The notes beneath the pieces were generated by a model, which saw nothing but the letters and a program-made list of their open reading frames with translations, was not told the DNA's origin and searched no databases. A stretch of DNA of 64,000 nt, taken from NCBI GenBank assembly GCA_033782935.1, contig JAWQEG010000710.1, positions 5,766,001 to 5,830,000 of the forward strand, given 5' to 3'. The position numbers and the translations under genes are program-made. Source of the DNA: Petrolisthes cinctipes (lineage: Eukaryota; Arthropoda; Malacostraca; Decapoda; Porcellanidae). Shown here one piece after another: positions 23,761-35,457 of the stretch (within the stretch, counting starts at the first letter, position 1; every line of letters begins with the position of its first letter).

Positions 23761-24957
23761 ATGTGTATGGATCTTCTGCACCCGTTTATATCCCAAATTC
23801 AACCTCAAAACACCCGAAAATTCAATATTTTTGGGTCCCAGAAGCGATCTGTACATGCCTACTCAGTGCTAGAATGTTTTCAAAATATAGGCTCAAAACA
23901 TGCTAAAAATCGATATTTTAAGTGTCCAAAGTCGATATGTGCATGCATCATCTGTACCCGTTTATATCTCAAATTCAGGCTCAAAACACCCGAAAATTCG
24001 ATATTTTGGGGTCCCAGAAGTGATCTGTACATGCCTACCTAGTGCTAGAATATTTTCAAAATATAGGCCTAAAACATGCTAAAAATCGATATATTAGGTG
24101 CCCAAAGTCGATATCTCAAATTCACGCCCAAAACACCCAAAAATTCGGAATTTTGGGGTCCCAAAAGAGATCTGTACATGCCTACTCCGTGTTAGAGTAT
24201 TTTCAATATACAGGCCCAAAACATACTGAAAATCGATCTTTTAGGTGCCCAAAAGTCGATATGTGGATGCATCTTCTGTACCCGTTTATATCTCAAATTC
24301 AGTCTCAAAACACCCGAAAATTCGATATTTTGGGGTTCCAGAAGCGATCTGTACTTGCCTACTCCGTGTTAGAGTATTTTCAAAATACAAGCCCAAAACA
24401 AGCTGAAAATCGATATTTTAGGTGACCAAAGTCAATATGTGTATGCATCTTCTGCACCCGTTTATATCCCAAATTCAACATCAAAACACCCGAAAATTCG
24501 ATATTTTTGGGTCTCAGAAGCGATCTGTACATGCCTACTCAGTGCTAGAATTTTTTCAAAATATATGCTTAAAACATGCTAAAAATCGATATTTTATGTG
24601 TCCAAAGTCGATATGTGCATGCATCTTCTGTACCCGTTTATATATCAAATTCAGGCTCAAAACACCCGAAAATTCGATATATTGGAGTCCCAGAAGTGAT
24701 CTGTACATGCCTACTTAGTGCTAGAATATTTTCAAAATATAGGCCCAAAACATGCTAAAAATCGATATTTTAGGTGCCCAAAGTCGATACCTTAAATTCA
24801 GGCCCAAAACACCCGTAAATTCGATATATTAAATTCAGGCCCAAAACACCAGAAAAATCGATATTTTGGGGTCCCAGAAGCAAACTGTACATGCCTACTC
24901 CGTGTTAGAGTATTTTCAAAATACAGGCCCAAAACAAGCTGAAAATCGATATTTTAG
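23746..24957 (+). repeat. 1212-bp HOR, copy 1
   Basis: Points such as 23746/24958 and 24042/25254 are 1212 bp apart. The unit runs M6, M1, M2, M3 with 'tgtggatgcatc', an M5-like copy with 'gtctcaaaac', then M6 again. This copy ends with the 37-bp internal duplication. Confidence 0.72.
24794..24867 (+). repeat. 37-bp local tandem duplication inside one monomer
   Basis: The segment 'aaattcaggcccaaaacacc' through the following 'cgatat' occurs twice in a row, starting at 24794 and 24831. The host M2 is therefore 184 bp (147 + 37), measured from the starts at 24752 and 24936. The two copies already differ at several bases. Confidence 0.82.
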
Positions 24958-26169
24958 GTGACCAAAGTCAATATGTGTATGGATCTTCTGCACCCGTTTA
25001 TATCCCAAATTCAACCTCAAAACACCCGAAAATTCGATATTTTTGGGTCCCAGAAGCGATCTGTACATGCCTACTCAGTGCTAGAATGTTTTCAAAATAT
25101 AGGCTCAAAACATGTTAAAAATCGATATTTTAAGTGTCCAAAGTCGATAGGTGCATGCATCATCTGTACCCGTATATATTTCAAATTCAGGCTCAAAACA
25201 CCCGAAAATTCGATATTTTGGGGTCCCAGAAGTGATCTGTACATGCCTACTTAGTGCTGGAATATTTTCAAAATATAGGCCCAAAACATTCTAAAAATCG
25301 ATATTTTAGGTGCCCAAAGTCGATATATCAAATTCAGGCCCAAAACACCCAAAAATTCGATATTTTCGGGTCCCAGAAGCGATCTGTACATGCCGACTCT
25401 GTGTTAGAGTATTTTCAATATACAGGCCCAAAACATACTGAAAATCGATCGTTTAGGTGCCCAAAAGTCCATATGTGGATGCATCTTCTGTACCCGTTTA
25501 TATCTCAAATTCAGTCTCAAAACACCCGAAAATTCGATATTTTGGGGTCCCAGAAGCGATCTGTACTTGTCTACTCCGTGTTAGAGTATTTTAATAATAC
25601 AGGCCCAAAACAAGCTGAAAATCGATATTTTAGGTGACCAAAGTCAATATGTGTAAGCATCTTCTGCACCCGTTTATATCCCAAATTCAACCTCAAAGCA
25701 CCCGAAAATTCGATATTCTTGGGTTCCAGAAGCGACCTGTACATGCCTAATTAGTGCTAGAATGTTTTCATAATATAGGCTCAAAACATGCTAAAAATCG
25801 ATATTTTAAGTGTCCAAAGTCGATATGTGCATGCATCATCTGTACCCGTTTATATCTCAAATTCAGGCTCAAAACACCCGAAAATTCGATATTTTGGGGT
25901 CCCAGAAGTGATCTGTACATGCCTACTTAGTGCTGGAATATTTTCAAAATATAGGCCCAAAACATTCTAAAAATCGATATTTTAGGTGCCCAAAGTCGAT
26001 ATCTCAAATTCAGGCCCAAAACACCCGAAAATTCGATATTTTGGGGTCCCAGAAACGAACTGTACATGCCTACTCCGTGTTAGAGTATTTTCAAAATACA
26101 GGCCCAAAACATACTGAAAATCGATCTTTTAGGTGCCCAAAAGTCGATATGTGCATGCATCTTCTGTAC
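24958..26169 (+). repeat. 1212-bp HOR, copy 2
   Basis: This copy repeats the order of the preceding one, with M6 at the start and the M2-M3 pair from about 25254. It lacks the 37-bp duplication, so total length is matched by other small differences and by a different monomer at its end. Private changes include 'gtccatatgtggatgc' near 25470. Confidence 0.65.
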
Positions 26170-26289
26170 CCGTTTATATCCCAAATTCAACCTCAAAACA
26201 CCCGAAAATTCGATATTTTTGGGTCCCAGAAGCGAACTGTACATGCCTACTCCGTGTTAGAGTATTTTCAAAATACTGGCCCAAAACAT

Positions 26290-29200
26290 ACTGAAAATCG
26301 ATCTTTTAGGTGCCCAAAAGTCGATATGTGCATGCATCTTCTGTACCCGTTTAAATCTCAAATTCAGGCTCCAAACACCCGAAAATTCGATAATTTGGGT
26401 TCCAGAAGCGATCTGTACATGCCTACTCAGATGCAGGCCCAAAACATGCTAAAAATCGATATTTTAAGTGTCCAAAGTCGATATGTGCATGCATCTTCTG
26501 TAACCGTTTATATCTCAAATTCTGGCACAAAACACCCGAAAATTCAGTATTTTTGGGTACCAGATGCAAACTGTAAATGCCTACTCCTAGTTAGAGTATT
26601 TTCAAAATACAGGCCCAAAACATGCTGAAAATCGATATTTTAGGTGCCCAAAGACAATATGTGCATGCATCTTCTGTACCCGTTTATATCTCAAATTCTG
26701 GCTCAAAACACCCGAAAATTCGATATTTTGGGGTCCCGGAAGTGATTTGTACATGCCTACTTAGTGCTAGAATATTTTCAAAATATAGGCCTAAAACATG
26801 CTAAAAATCGATATATTAGGTGCCCAAAGTCGATATCTCAAATTCAGGCCCAAAACACCCAAAAATTTTGAATTTTGGGGTCCCAAAAGCGATCTGTACA
26901 TGCCTACTCCGTGTTAGAGTATTTTCAATATACTGGCCCAAAACATACTGAAAATCGATCTTTTAGGTGCCCAAAAGTCGATATGTGGATGCATCTTCTG
27001 TACCCGTTTATATTTCAAATTCAGGATCAAAACACCCGAAAAATCGATATTTTGGGGTCCCAGAAGCGATCTGTACTTGCCTACTCCGTGTTAGAGTATT
27101 TTCAAAATACACCCCCAAAACAAGCTAAAAGTCGATATTTTAGGTGACCAAAATCAATATGTGTATGGATCTTCTGCACCCGTTTATATCCCAAATTCAA
27201 CCTCAAAACACCCGAAAATTCGGTATTTTTTGGTCCCAGAAGCTACCTGTACATGCCTACTCAGTGCTAGAACGTTTTCAAAATATAGGCTTAAAACATG
27301 CTAAAAATCGATATTTTAAGTGTCCAAAGTCGATATGTGCATGCATCTTCTGTACCCGTTTATATCTCAAATTCAGGTTCAAAACACCCGAAAATTCGAT
27401 ATTTTGGGGTCCCAGAAGTGATCTGTACATGCCTACTTCGTGTTAGAGTATTTTCAAAATACAGGCCCAAAACATGCTAAAAATCGATATTTAAGGTGCC
27501 CAAAGTCGATATCTCAAATTCAGGCCCAAAACACACGAAAATTCGATATTTTGGTGTCCCAGAAGCGAACTGTACATGCCTACTCCGTGTTAGAGTATTT
27601 TCAAAATACAGGCCCAAAACATACTGAAAATCAATCTTTTAGGTGCCCAAAAGTCTATATGTGCATGATTCTTCTGTACCCGTTTATATCCCAAATTCAT
27701 CTTCAAAACACCCGAAAATTCGATATTTTGGGGTCCCAGAAGCGATCTGTACATGCCTACTCAGTGCTAGAATTTTTTCAAAATATAGGCTCAAAACATT
27801 CTAAAAATCGATATTTTAAGTGTCGAAAGTCGATATGTGCATGTATAATCTGTACCCGTTTATATCTCAAATTCAGGCTCAAAACACCCGAAAATTCGAT
27901 ATTTTGGGGTCCCAGAAGCGATCTGTACATGCCTACTTCGTGTTAGAGTATTTTCAAAATACAGGCCCAAAACAAGCTGAAAATCGATATTTTAGGTGAC
28001 CAAAGTCAATATGTGTATGGATCTTCTGCACCCGTTTATATCCCAAATTCAACCTCAAATCACCAGAAAAGTCCATATTTTTGGGTCCCAGAAGCGATCT
28101 GTACATGCCTACTCAGTGCTAGAATGTTTTCAAAATATAGGCTCAAAACATGCTAAAAATCGATATTTTAAGTGTCCAAAGTCGATATGTGCATGCATCA
28201 TCTGTACCCGTTTATATCTCAAATTCAGGCTCAAAACACCCGAAAATTCGATATTTTGGGGTCCCAGAAGTGATCTGTACATGCCTACTTAGTGCTAGAA
28301 TATTTTCAAAATATAGGCCGAAAACATCCTAAAAATCGATATTTTACGTGCCCAAAATCGATATCACAAATTCAGGCCGAAAACACTCGAAAATTCGATA
28401 TTTTGGGGTCCCAGAAGCGAACTGTACATGCCTACTCCGTGTTAGAGTATTTTCAAAATACAGGCCCAAAACATACTGAAAATCGATCTTTTAGGTGCCC
28501 AAAAGTCGATAAGTGCATGCATCTTCTGCACTCGTTTATATCTCAAATTTAACCTCAAAACACCCGAAAATTCGATAAGTATGGGTCCCAGAAGCGATCT
28601 GTACATGTCTAGTCAGTGCTAGAATGTTTTCAAAATATAGGCTTAAAACATGCTAAAAATCGATATTTTAAGTGTCCAAAGTCGATATGTGCATGCATCA
28701 TCTGTACCCGTTTATATCTCAAATTCAGGTTCAAAACACCCGAAAATTCGATATTTTGGGGTCCCAGAAGTGATCTGTACATGCCTACCTCGTGTTAGAG
28801 TATTTTCAAAATACAGGCCCAAAACATGCTAAAAATCGATATTTAAGGTGCCCAAAGTCGATATCTCAAATTCAGGTCCAAAACACACGAAAATTCGATA
28901 TTTTGGTGTCCCAGAAGCGAACTGTACATGCCTACTCCGTGTTAGAATATTTTCAAAATACAGGCCCAAAACATACTGAAAATCGATCTTTTAGGTGCCC
29001 AAAAGTCGATATGTGCATGATTCTTCTGTACCCTTTTATATCCCAAATTCAACCTCAAAACACCCGAAAATTCGATATTTTGGGGTCCCAGAAGCGATCA
29101 GTACATGCCTACTCAGTGCTAGAATTTTTTCATAATATAGGCTCAAAACATGCTAAAAATCGATATTTTAAGTGTCGAAAGTCGATATGTGCATGCATAA

Positions 29201-29290
29201 TCTGTACCCGTTTATATCTTAAATTCAGGCTCAAAACACCCGAAAATTCGATATTTTGGGGTCCCAGAAGTGATCTGTACATGCCTACTT
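26290..29290 (+). repeat. Segmental duplicate within array, downstream member
   Basis: This is the partner of 21540-23760 and is longer by whole monomers. It includes a second copy of the 'gcatgattcttctg' M3 form near 27668 and 29015. Its end lies about 140 bp before the insertion at 29435. Confidence 0.77.
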
Positions 29291-29431
29291 AGTGCTAGAA
29301 TATTTTCAAAATATAGGCCCAAAACATGCTAAAAATCGATATTTTAGGTGCCCAAAGTCGATATCTTAAATTCAGGCCCAAAACACCCGAAAATTCGATA
29401 TTTTGGGGTCCCAGAAGCGAACTGTACAAGC

Positions 29432-29434
29432 TTA
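29432..29434. repeat. Putative target-site duplication TTA, left
   Basis: The satellite monomer normally reads 'gcttactccgtg'. Here it is interrupted after 'gctta' and resumes after a second TTA at 29759. The left TTA is the original target copy. Three bases is short, so a chance match at the right edge cannot be excluded. Confidence 0.55.
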
Positions 29435-29449
29435 GGTGCATGTAGCTTC

Positions 29450-29461
29450 TGGCTAGCACAG
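29450..29461 (+). promoter_or_regulatory. Box A-like element of RNA polymerase III promoter
   Basis: TGGCTAGCACAG resembles the tRNA box A consensus TRGCNNAGYNGG in its first half (TGGC) and retains AG near its end. It is imperfect and supported mainly by its correct spacing to the box B match. Confidence 0.5.
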
Positions 29462-29496
29462 TGCTAGAGTCTGCGGCTGCAATCCTGCGGCCCAGC

Positions 29497-29505
29497 GTTC
29501 GATCC
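29497..29505 (+). promoter_or_regulatory. Box B element of RNA polymerase III promoter
   Basis: GTTCGATCC fits the tRNA box B / T-loop consensus GWTCRANNC at every defined position. It begins 47 bp after the start of the box A-like motif. The flanking T-stem bases (29493-29497 against 29505-29509) mostly do not pair, which argues for a SINE head and against a working tRNA. Confidence 0.62.
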
Positions 29506-29549
29506 TTGCTCGGGACACGATAAAAATCTTTCACTGATGCCAGAGGTTA

Positions 29550-29576
29550 CCACCCCTGTGAGCAGGGGGTGGGGGG
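29550..29576. other. Hairpin with G-rich arm inside the insertion
   Basis: CCACCCCTG (29550-29558) can pair with CAGGGGGTGG (29563-29572) across the loop TGAG, with one bulged G. The right arm runs on into a tract with 11 G in 12 bases (29565-29576). A structural role in the RNA or DNA is possible but unproven. Confidence 0.55.
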
Positions 29577-29758
29577 TTTGAGTCAGCTGTCTGAGGTCTT
29601 CCTGCTTACGCAGCCATAGCTGAAGCTGACTCGGGTCTCACGTGGGTGGAGAGGTCTTTGGGCCACTCATCATCCTTGTGATGCGTGCTATAGTTGTGTT
29701 TCATACACATAGTGTGTGATACACTCTGTCCCATTGACTGCCACTCATTGGCGGACCT

Positions 29759-29761
29759 TTA
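29759..29761. repeat. Putative target-site duplication TTA, right
   Basis: The satellite resumes here as 'ttactccgtgttagag'. Removing 29435-29761 restores a normal 147-bp M2 spacing exactly, which supports a clean insertion of 324 bp plus a 3-bp duplication. Confidence 0.55.
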
Positions 29762-32700
29762 CTCCGTGTTAGAGTATTTTCAATATACAGGCCCAAAACA
29801 TACTAAAAATCGATCTTTTAGGTGCCCATATGTCGATATGTGGATGCATTTTCTGTATCCGTTTATATCCCAAATTCAACCTCAAAACACCCAAAAATTC
29901 GATATTTTGGGGTCCCAGAAGCGATCTGTACATGCCTACTCAGTGCTAGAATGTTTTCAAAATATAGGCTCAAAACATGCTAAAAATCGATACTTTAAGT
30001 GTCCAAAGTCGATATGTGCATGCATCATCTGTACCCGTTTATATCTCAAATTCAGGCTCAAAACACCCGAAAATTCGATATTTTGGGGTCCCAGAAGCGA
30101 TCTGTACATGCCTACTCAGATGCAGGCCCAAAGCATACTGAAAATCGATCTTTTAGGTGCCCAAAAGTCGATATGTGCATGCATCTTCTTTACCCGTTTT
30201 TATCCCAAATTCAACCTCAAAACACCCGAAAATTCGACATTTTTGGGTCCCAGAAGCGATCTGTACATGCCTACTCAGATGCAGGCCCAAAACATGCTGA
30301 AAATCGATATTTTAGGTGCCCAAAGTCAACATGTGGATGCATCTTCTGAACTCGTTTATATCTCAAATTCAACCTCAAAACACCCGAAAATTCGAAAAGT
30401 ATGGGTCCCCGAAGCGATCTGTACATGTCTAGTCAGTGCTAGAATGTTTTCAAAATATAGACTCAAAACATGCTAAAAATCGATATTTTAAGTGTCCAAA
30501 GTCGATATGTGCATGTATCTTCTGTACCCGTTTATATCTCAAATTCAGGCTCCAAACACCCGAAAATTCGATATTTTGGGGTCCCAGAAGTGATCTGTAC
30601 ATGCCTAATCAGTGCTAGAATGTTTTCAAAATATAGGCTCAAAACATGCTAAAAATCGATATTTTAAGTGTCCAAAGTCGATATGTGCATGCATCATCTG
30701 TACCCGTTTATATTTCAAATTAAGGCTCAAAACACCCGAAAATTCGATATTTTGGGGTCCCAGTAGTGATCTGTACATGCCTACTTAGTGCTAGAATATT
30801 TTCAAAATATAGGCCCAAAACATGCTAATAATCGATATTTTAGGTGCCCAAAGTCGATATCTCAAATTCAGGCCCAAAACACCCGAAAATTCGATATTTT
30901 GGGGTTCCAGAAGCGAACTGTACATGCCTACTCCATGTTAGTTTATTTTCAATATACAGGCCCAAAACATACTGAAAATCGATCTTTTAGGTGCCCAAAA
31001 GTCGATATGTGCATGCATCTTCTTTACCCGTTTATATCTCAAATTCAGGCTCAAAACACCCGAAAACTCGATATTTTGGGGTCCCAGAAGCGATCTGTAC
31101 ATGCCTACTCAGATATAGGCCCAAAACATGCTGAAAATCGATATTTTAGGTGCCCAAAGTCAATATGGGTATGCATCTTCTGCACTCGTTTATATCTCAA
31201 ATTCAGGTTCAAAACACCCGCAAATTCGATATTTTTGGGTCCCAGAAGCGATCTGTACATGCCTTCTCCTAGTTAGAGCATTTTCAAAATACATGCCCAA
31301 AACATGCTAAAAATCGATATTTTAGGTGCCCAAAGTCAATATGTGCATGCATCTTCTCTACCCGTTTATATCTCAAATTCAGGCTCAAAACATCCGAAAA
31401 TTCGATATTTTGGGGTCCCAGACGCGATTTGTACTTGCCTACTCCGTGTTAGAGTATTTTCAAAATACAGGCCCAAAACAAGCTGAAAATCGATATTTTA
31501 GGTGACCAAAGTCAATATGTGTATGGATCTACTGCACCCGTTTATATCCCAAATTCAACCTCAAAACACCCGAAAATTCAATATTTTTGGGTCCCAGAAA
31601 TGATCTGTACATGCCTACTCAGTGCTAGAATGTTTTCAAAATATAGGCACAAAACATGCTAAAAATCGATATTTTAAGTGTCCAAAGTCGATATGTGAAT
31701 GCTTCTTCTGTACCCGTTTATATCTAAAATTCAGGCTCAAAACACTCGAAAATTCGATATTTTGGGGTCCCAGAAGTGATCTGTACATGCCTACTTAGTG
31801 CTAGAATATTTTCAAGATATAGGCCCAAAACATGCTAAAAATCGATATTTTAGGTGCCCAAAGTCGATATCTCAAATTCAGGCTCAAAACACCCGAAAAT
31901 TCGATATTTTGGGGTCTCAGACGCGATTTGTACTTGCCTACTCCGTGTTAGAGTATTTTCAAAATACAGGCCCAAAACAAGCTGAAAATCGATATTTTAG
32001 GTGACCAAAGTCAATATGTGTATGGATCTTCTGCACCCGTTTATATCCCAAATTCAACCTCAAAACACCCGAAAATTCGATATTTTGGGGTCCCAGAAGC
32101 GGTCTGTACATGCCTACTCAGTGCTTGAATTTTTTCAAAATATAGGCTCAAAACATGCTAAAAATCGATATTTTAAGTGTCCAAAGTCGATATGTGCATG
32201 CATCATCTGTACCCGTTTATATCTCAAATTCAGGCTCAAAACACCCGAAAATTCGATATTTTGGGATCCCAGAAGTGTTCTGTACATGCCTACTTAGTGC
32301 TAGAATATTTTCAAAATATAGGCCGAAAACAACCTAAAAATCGATATTTTAGGTGCCCAAAGTCGATATCTCAAATTCAGGCCCCAAACACCCGAAAATT
32401 CGATATTTTGGGGTCCCAGAAGCGAACTGTACATGCCTACTCCGTGTTAGAGTATTTTCAAAATACAGGCCCAAAACATGCTGAAAATCGAAATTTTAGG
32501 TGCCCAAAGTCAACATGTGTATGCATCTTCTGCACTCGTTTATATCTCAAATTCAACCTCAAAACACCCGAAAATTCGATAAGTATGGGTCCCAGAAGCG
32601 ATCTGTACATGTCTAGTCAGTACTAGAATGTTTTCAAAATATCGGCTCAAAACATGCTAAAAATCGATATTTTAAGTGTCCAAAGTCGATATATGCATGC

Positions 32701-34654
32701 GTCTTCTGTACCCGTTTATATCTCAAATTCAGGTTCAAAACACCCGCAAATTCGATATTTTTGGGTCCCAGAAGCGATCTGTACATACCTGCTCCTAGTT
32801 AGAGCATTTTCAAAATACAGGCCCAAAACATGCTGAAAATCGATATTTTAGGTGCCCAAAGTCAATATGTGCATGCATCTTCTGTACCCGTTTATATCTC
32901 AAATTCCTGCTCAAAACACCCGAAAATTCGATATTTTGGGGTCCTAGAAGCGATCTGTACTTGCCTACTCCGTGTTAGAGTATTTTCAAAATACAGGCCC
33001 AAAACAAGCTAAAAATCGATATTTTAGGTGCCCAAAGTCGATATCTCAAATTCAGGCCCGAAACACCCGAAAATTCGATATTATGGAGTCCTAGAAGCGA
33101 TCTGTACATGCCTACTCAGATGCAAGCCCAAAACATGCTGAAAATCGATATTTTTGGTGCCCAAAGTCAACATGTGTATGAATCTTCTGCACTCGTTTAT
33201 ATTTCAAATTCAACCTCAACACACCCGAAAATTCGATAAGTATGTGTCCCAGAAGCGATCTGTACATGTCTAGTCAGTGCTAGAATGTTTTCAAAATATA
33301 TTCTCAAAACATGCTAAAAATCGATATTTTAAGTGTCCAAAGTCGATATGTGCATGCATCATCTGTACAAGTTTATATCTCAAATTCAGGCTCAAAACAC
33401 CCGAAAATTCGATATTTTGGGGTCCCAGAAGTGATCTGTACATGCCTACTTAGTGCTAGAATATTTTCAAAATATAGGCCGAAAACAACCTAAAAATCGA
33501 TATTTTAGGTGCCCAAAGTCGATATCTCAAATTCATTCCCCAAACACCCGAAAATTCGATATTTTGGGGTCCCAGAAGCGAACTGTACATGCCTACTCCA
33601 TGTTAGAGTATTTTCAAAATACAGGCACAAAACATACTGAAAATCGATCTTTTAGGTGCCCAAAAGTCGATATGTGCATGCATCTTATGTACCCGTTTAT
33701 ATCTCAAATTCAGGCTACAAACACCCGTAAATTCGATATTTTGGGGTCCCAGAAGCGATCTGTACATGCCTACTCAGATGCAGGCCCAAAACATGCTGAA
33801 AATCGATATTTTAGTTGCCCAAAGTCAACATGTGTATGCATCTTCTGCACTCGTTTATATCTCAAATTCAACCTCAAAACACCCGAAAATTCGATAAGTG
33901 TGGGTCCCAGAAGCGATCTGTACATGTCTAGTCAGTGCTAGAATGTTTTCAAAATATCGGCTCAAAACATGCTAAAAATCGATATTTTAAGTGTCCAAAG
34001 TCGATATGTGCATGCATCTTCTGTACCCGTTTATATCTCAAATTCAGGTTCAAAACACCCGCAAATTCGATATTTTGGGGTCCCAGAAGCGAACTGTACA
34101 TGCCTACTCCGTGTTAGAGTATTTTCAAAATACAGGCCCAAAACATACTGAAAAACGATCTTTTAGGTGCCCAAAAGTCGATATGTGCATGCATCTTCTG
34201 TACCCGTTTATATCTCAAATTCAGTCTCCAAACACCCGAAAATTCGATATTTTGGGGTCCCAGAAGCGATCTGTACATGCCTACTCAGATGCAGGCCCAA
34301 ACCATGCTGAAAATCGATATTTTAGGTGCCCAAAGTCAACATGTGTATGCATCTTCTGCACTCGTTTATATCTCAAATTCAACCTTAAAACACCTGAAAA
34401 TTCGATAAGTATGGGTCCCAGAAGCGATTTGTACATGCCTACTCAGTGCTAGAATGTTTTCAAAATATCGGCTCAAAACATGCTAAAAATCGATATTTTA
34501 AGTGTCCAAAGTCGATTTGTGAATGCATCTTCTGTACCCGTTTATATCTCAAATTCAGGTTCAAAACACCCGAAAATTCGATATTTTTGGGTCCCAGAAG
34601 CGATCTGTACATGCCTGATCCTAGTTAGAGCATTTTCAAAATACAGGCCCAAAA
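29762..34654 (+). repeat. Heterogeneous satellite stretch downstream of the insertion
   Basis: This stretch is satellite only. It begins with a 177-bp M3 carrying 'cccatatgtcgatatgtgg'. Several runs of M1-M2-M3-M4 and M5-M6 occur without a constant period. M2 copies starting 'ggccgaaaacaacct' near 32330 and 33480 mark a partial local repeat, followed in both by 'gaaaattcgat' M3 units and M4. Confidence 0.78.
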
Positions 34655-35080
34655 CAAGTTGAAAATCGATATTTTATGTGACCAAAGTCAATATGTGTAT
34701 GGATCTTCTGCACCCGTTTATATCCCAAATTCAACCTTAAATCACCCGAAAATTCGATATTTTTGGGTCCCAGAAGCGATCTGTACATGCCTACTCAGAT
34801 GCAGGCCCAAAACATGCTGAAAATCGATATTTTAGGTGCCCAAAGTCAACATGTGTATGCATCTTCTGCAATCGTTTATATCTCAAATTCAGGTTCAAAA
34901 CACCCGAAAATTCTATACTTTTGGGTCCCAAAAGTGATCTGTACATGCCTACTTAGTGCTAGAATATTTTCAAAATATAGGCCCATAACATGCTAAAAAT
35001 CGATATTTTAGGTGCCCAAAGTCGATATCTTAAATTCAGGCCCAAAACACCCGAAAATTCGATATTTTGGGGTCCCAGAA
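34655..35080 (+). repeat. 803-bp-offset repeat, upstream member
   Basis: This segment recurs 803 bp downstream. Both members hold M6, an M4 carrying 'ctgcaatcgtttata', a following 'aaaattctatacttttgg' variant and the M2 start 'gcccataacatgct' (34981 and 35784). The common rare variants show descent from one copy. Confidence 0.78.
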
Positions 35081-35457
35081 GCGATCTGTACATGCCTACT
35101 CAGTGCTAGAATGTTTTCAAAATATAGGCTCAAAACATGCTAAAAATCGATATTTTAAGTGTCCAAAGTCGATATGTGCATGCATCTTCTGTACCCGTTT
35201 ATAATTCAAATTCAGGTTCAAAACACCCGAAAATTCGATATTTTGGGGTCCCAGAAGTGATCTGTACATGCCTACTTAGTGCTAGAATATTTTCAAAATA
35301 TAGGCCCAAAACATGCTAAAAATCGATATTTAGGTGCCCAAAGTCGATATCTCAAATTCAGGCCCAAAACACCCGAAAATTCGTTATTAGGAGGTCCCAG
35401 AAGCGATCTGTACATGCCTACTCAGTGTTAGAGTAATTTCAAAATACAGGCCCAAAA

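Larger units (their letters stand above)
1..29434 (+). repeat. Satellite array, left segment (176-bp monomer family)
   Basis: This segment is an uninterrupted head-to-tail array of one monomer family, all in the same orientation. A full monomer is 176 bp and about 37% GC. Fixed landmarks in each copy are an ATCGAT-centred AT block, the 8-bp palindrome TGCATGCA (in most copies), 'cccgtttatatct', an imperfect hairpin box around 'aaaattcgatatttt', 'ggtcccagaag', 'ctgtacatgcc' and 'ttttcaaaata'. The array starts mid-monomer at base 1, so it continues upstream. Copies differ by substitutions and by a small set of recurring deletions that define subtypes. No gene, promoter or RNA gene is visible. 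Tandem satellites of nucleosome-like unit length are typical of eukaryotic heterochromatin; the centromeric or other location here is unknown. Confidence 0.97.
29435..29758 (+). mobile_element. 324-bp insertion, candidate tRNA-derived SINE
   Basis: This is the only non-satellite sequence in the window. It is 324 bp and about 54% GC against about 37% for the satellite. Near its left end it has a tRNA-like promoter pair: a box A-like TGGCTAGCACAG at 29450-29461 and a box B GTTCGATCC at 29497-29505, 47 bp apart, close to the spacing in tRNAs. The T-stem does not pair well, so it is not an intact tRNA gene. Downstream are a G-rich hairpin (29550-29576) and unrecognised sequence. No poly-A or simple-repeat tail is seen at the right end, which is unusual for a complete SINE. 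With a TTA flank and the weak terminal pair AGGTGC/GGACCT, a small non-autonomous DNA transposon is the alternative. I do not recognise the family. Confidence 0.6.

Noticed and set aside
29443..29515. Functional tRNA gene at the insertion head
   Set aside because: Box B is good, but the T-stem does not pair and no clear acceptor or anticodon stem is visible; a degenerate SINE head fits better.
29295..29534. 79-codon minus-strand frame crossing the left insertion border
   Set aside because: It joins satellite and insertion sequence at a mobile-element border, so it cannot be an old coding region; no known domain is seen.
29550..29576. Intrinsic transcription terminator
   Set aside because: The hairpin is followed by G-rich sequence, not a T run, and the context is a eukaryotic satellite.
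29697..29724. Inverted repeat around 'tcatacacatagtgtgtga' as a functional palindrome
   Set aside because: Pairing needs a bulge and the sequence is a simple GT/AC-rich stretch; this can be chance.
29435..29758. Helitron
   Set aside because: The left end is not TC, the right end is not CTRR with a hairpin just before it, and a TTA flank is present, whereas Helitrons insert between A and T without duplication.
29694..30476. 260-codon open frame on the plus strand starting inside the insertion
   Set aside because: Only its first about 22 codons come from the insertion and the rest is satellite read through; it crosses the insertion edge and has no gene-like feature.
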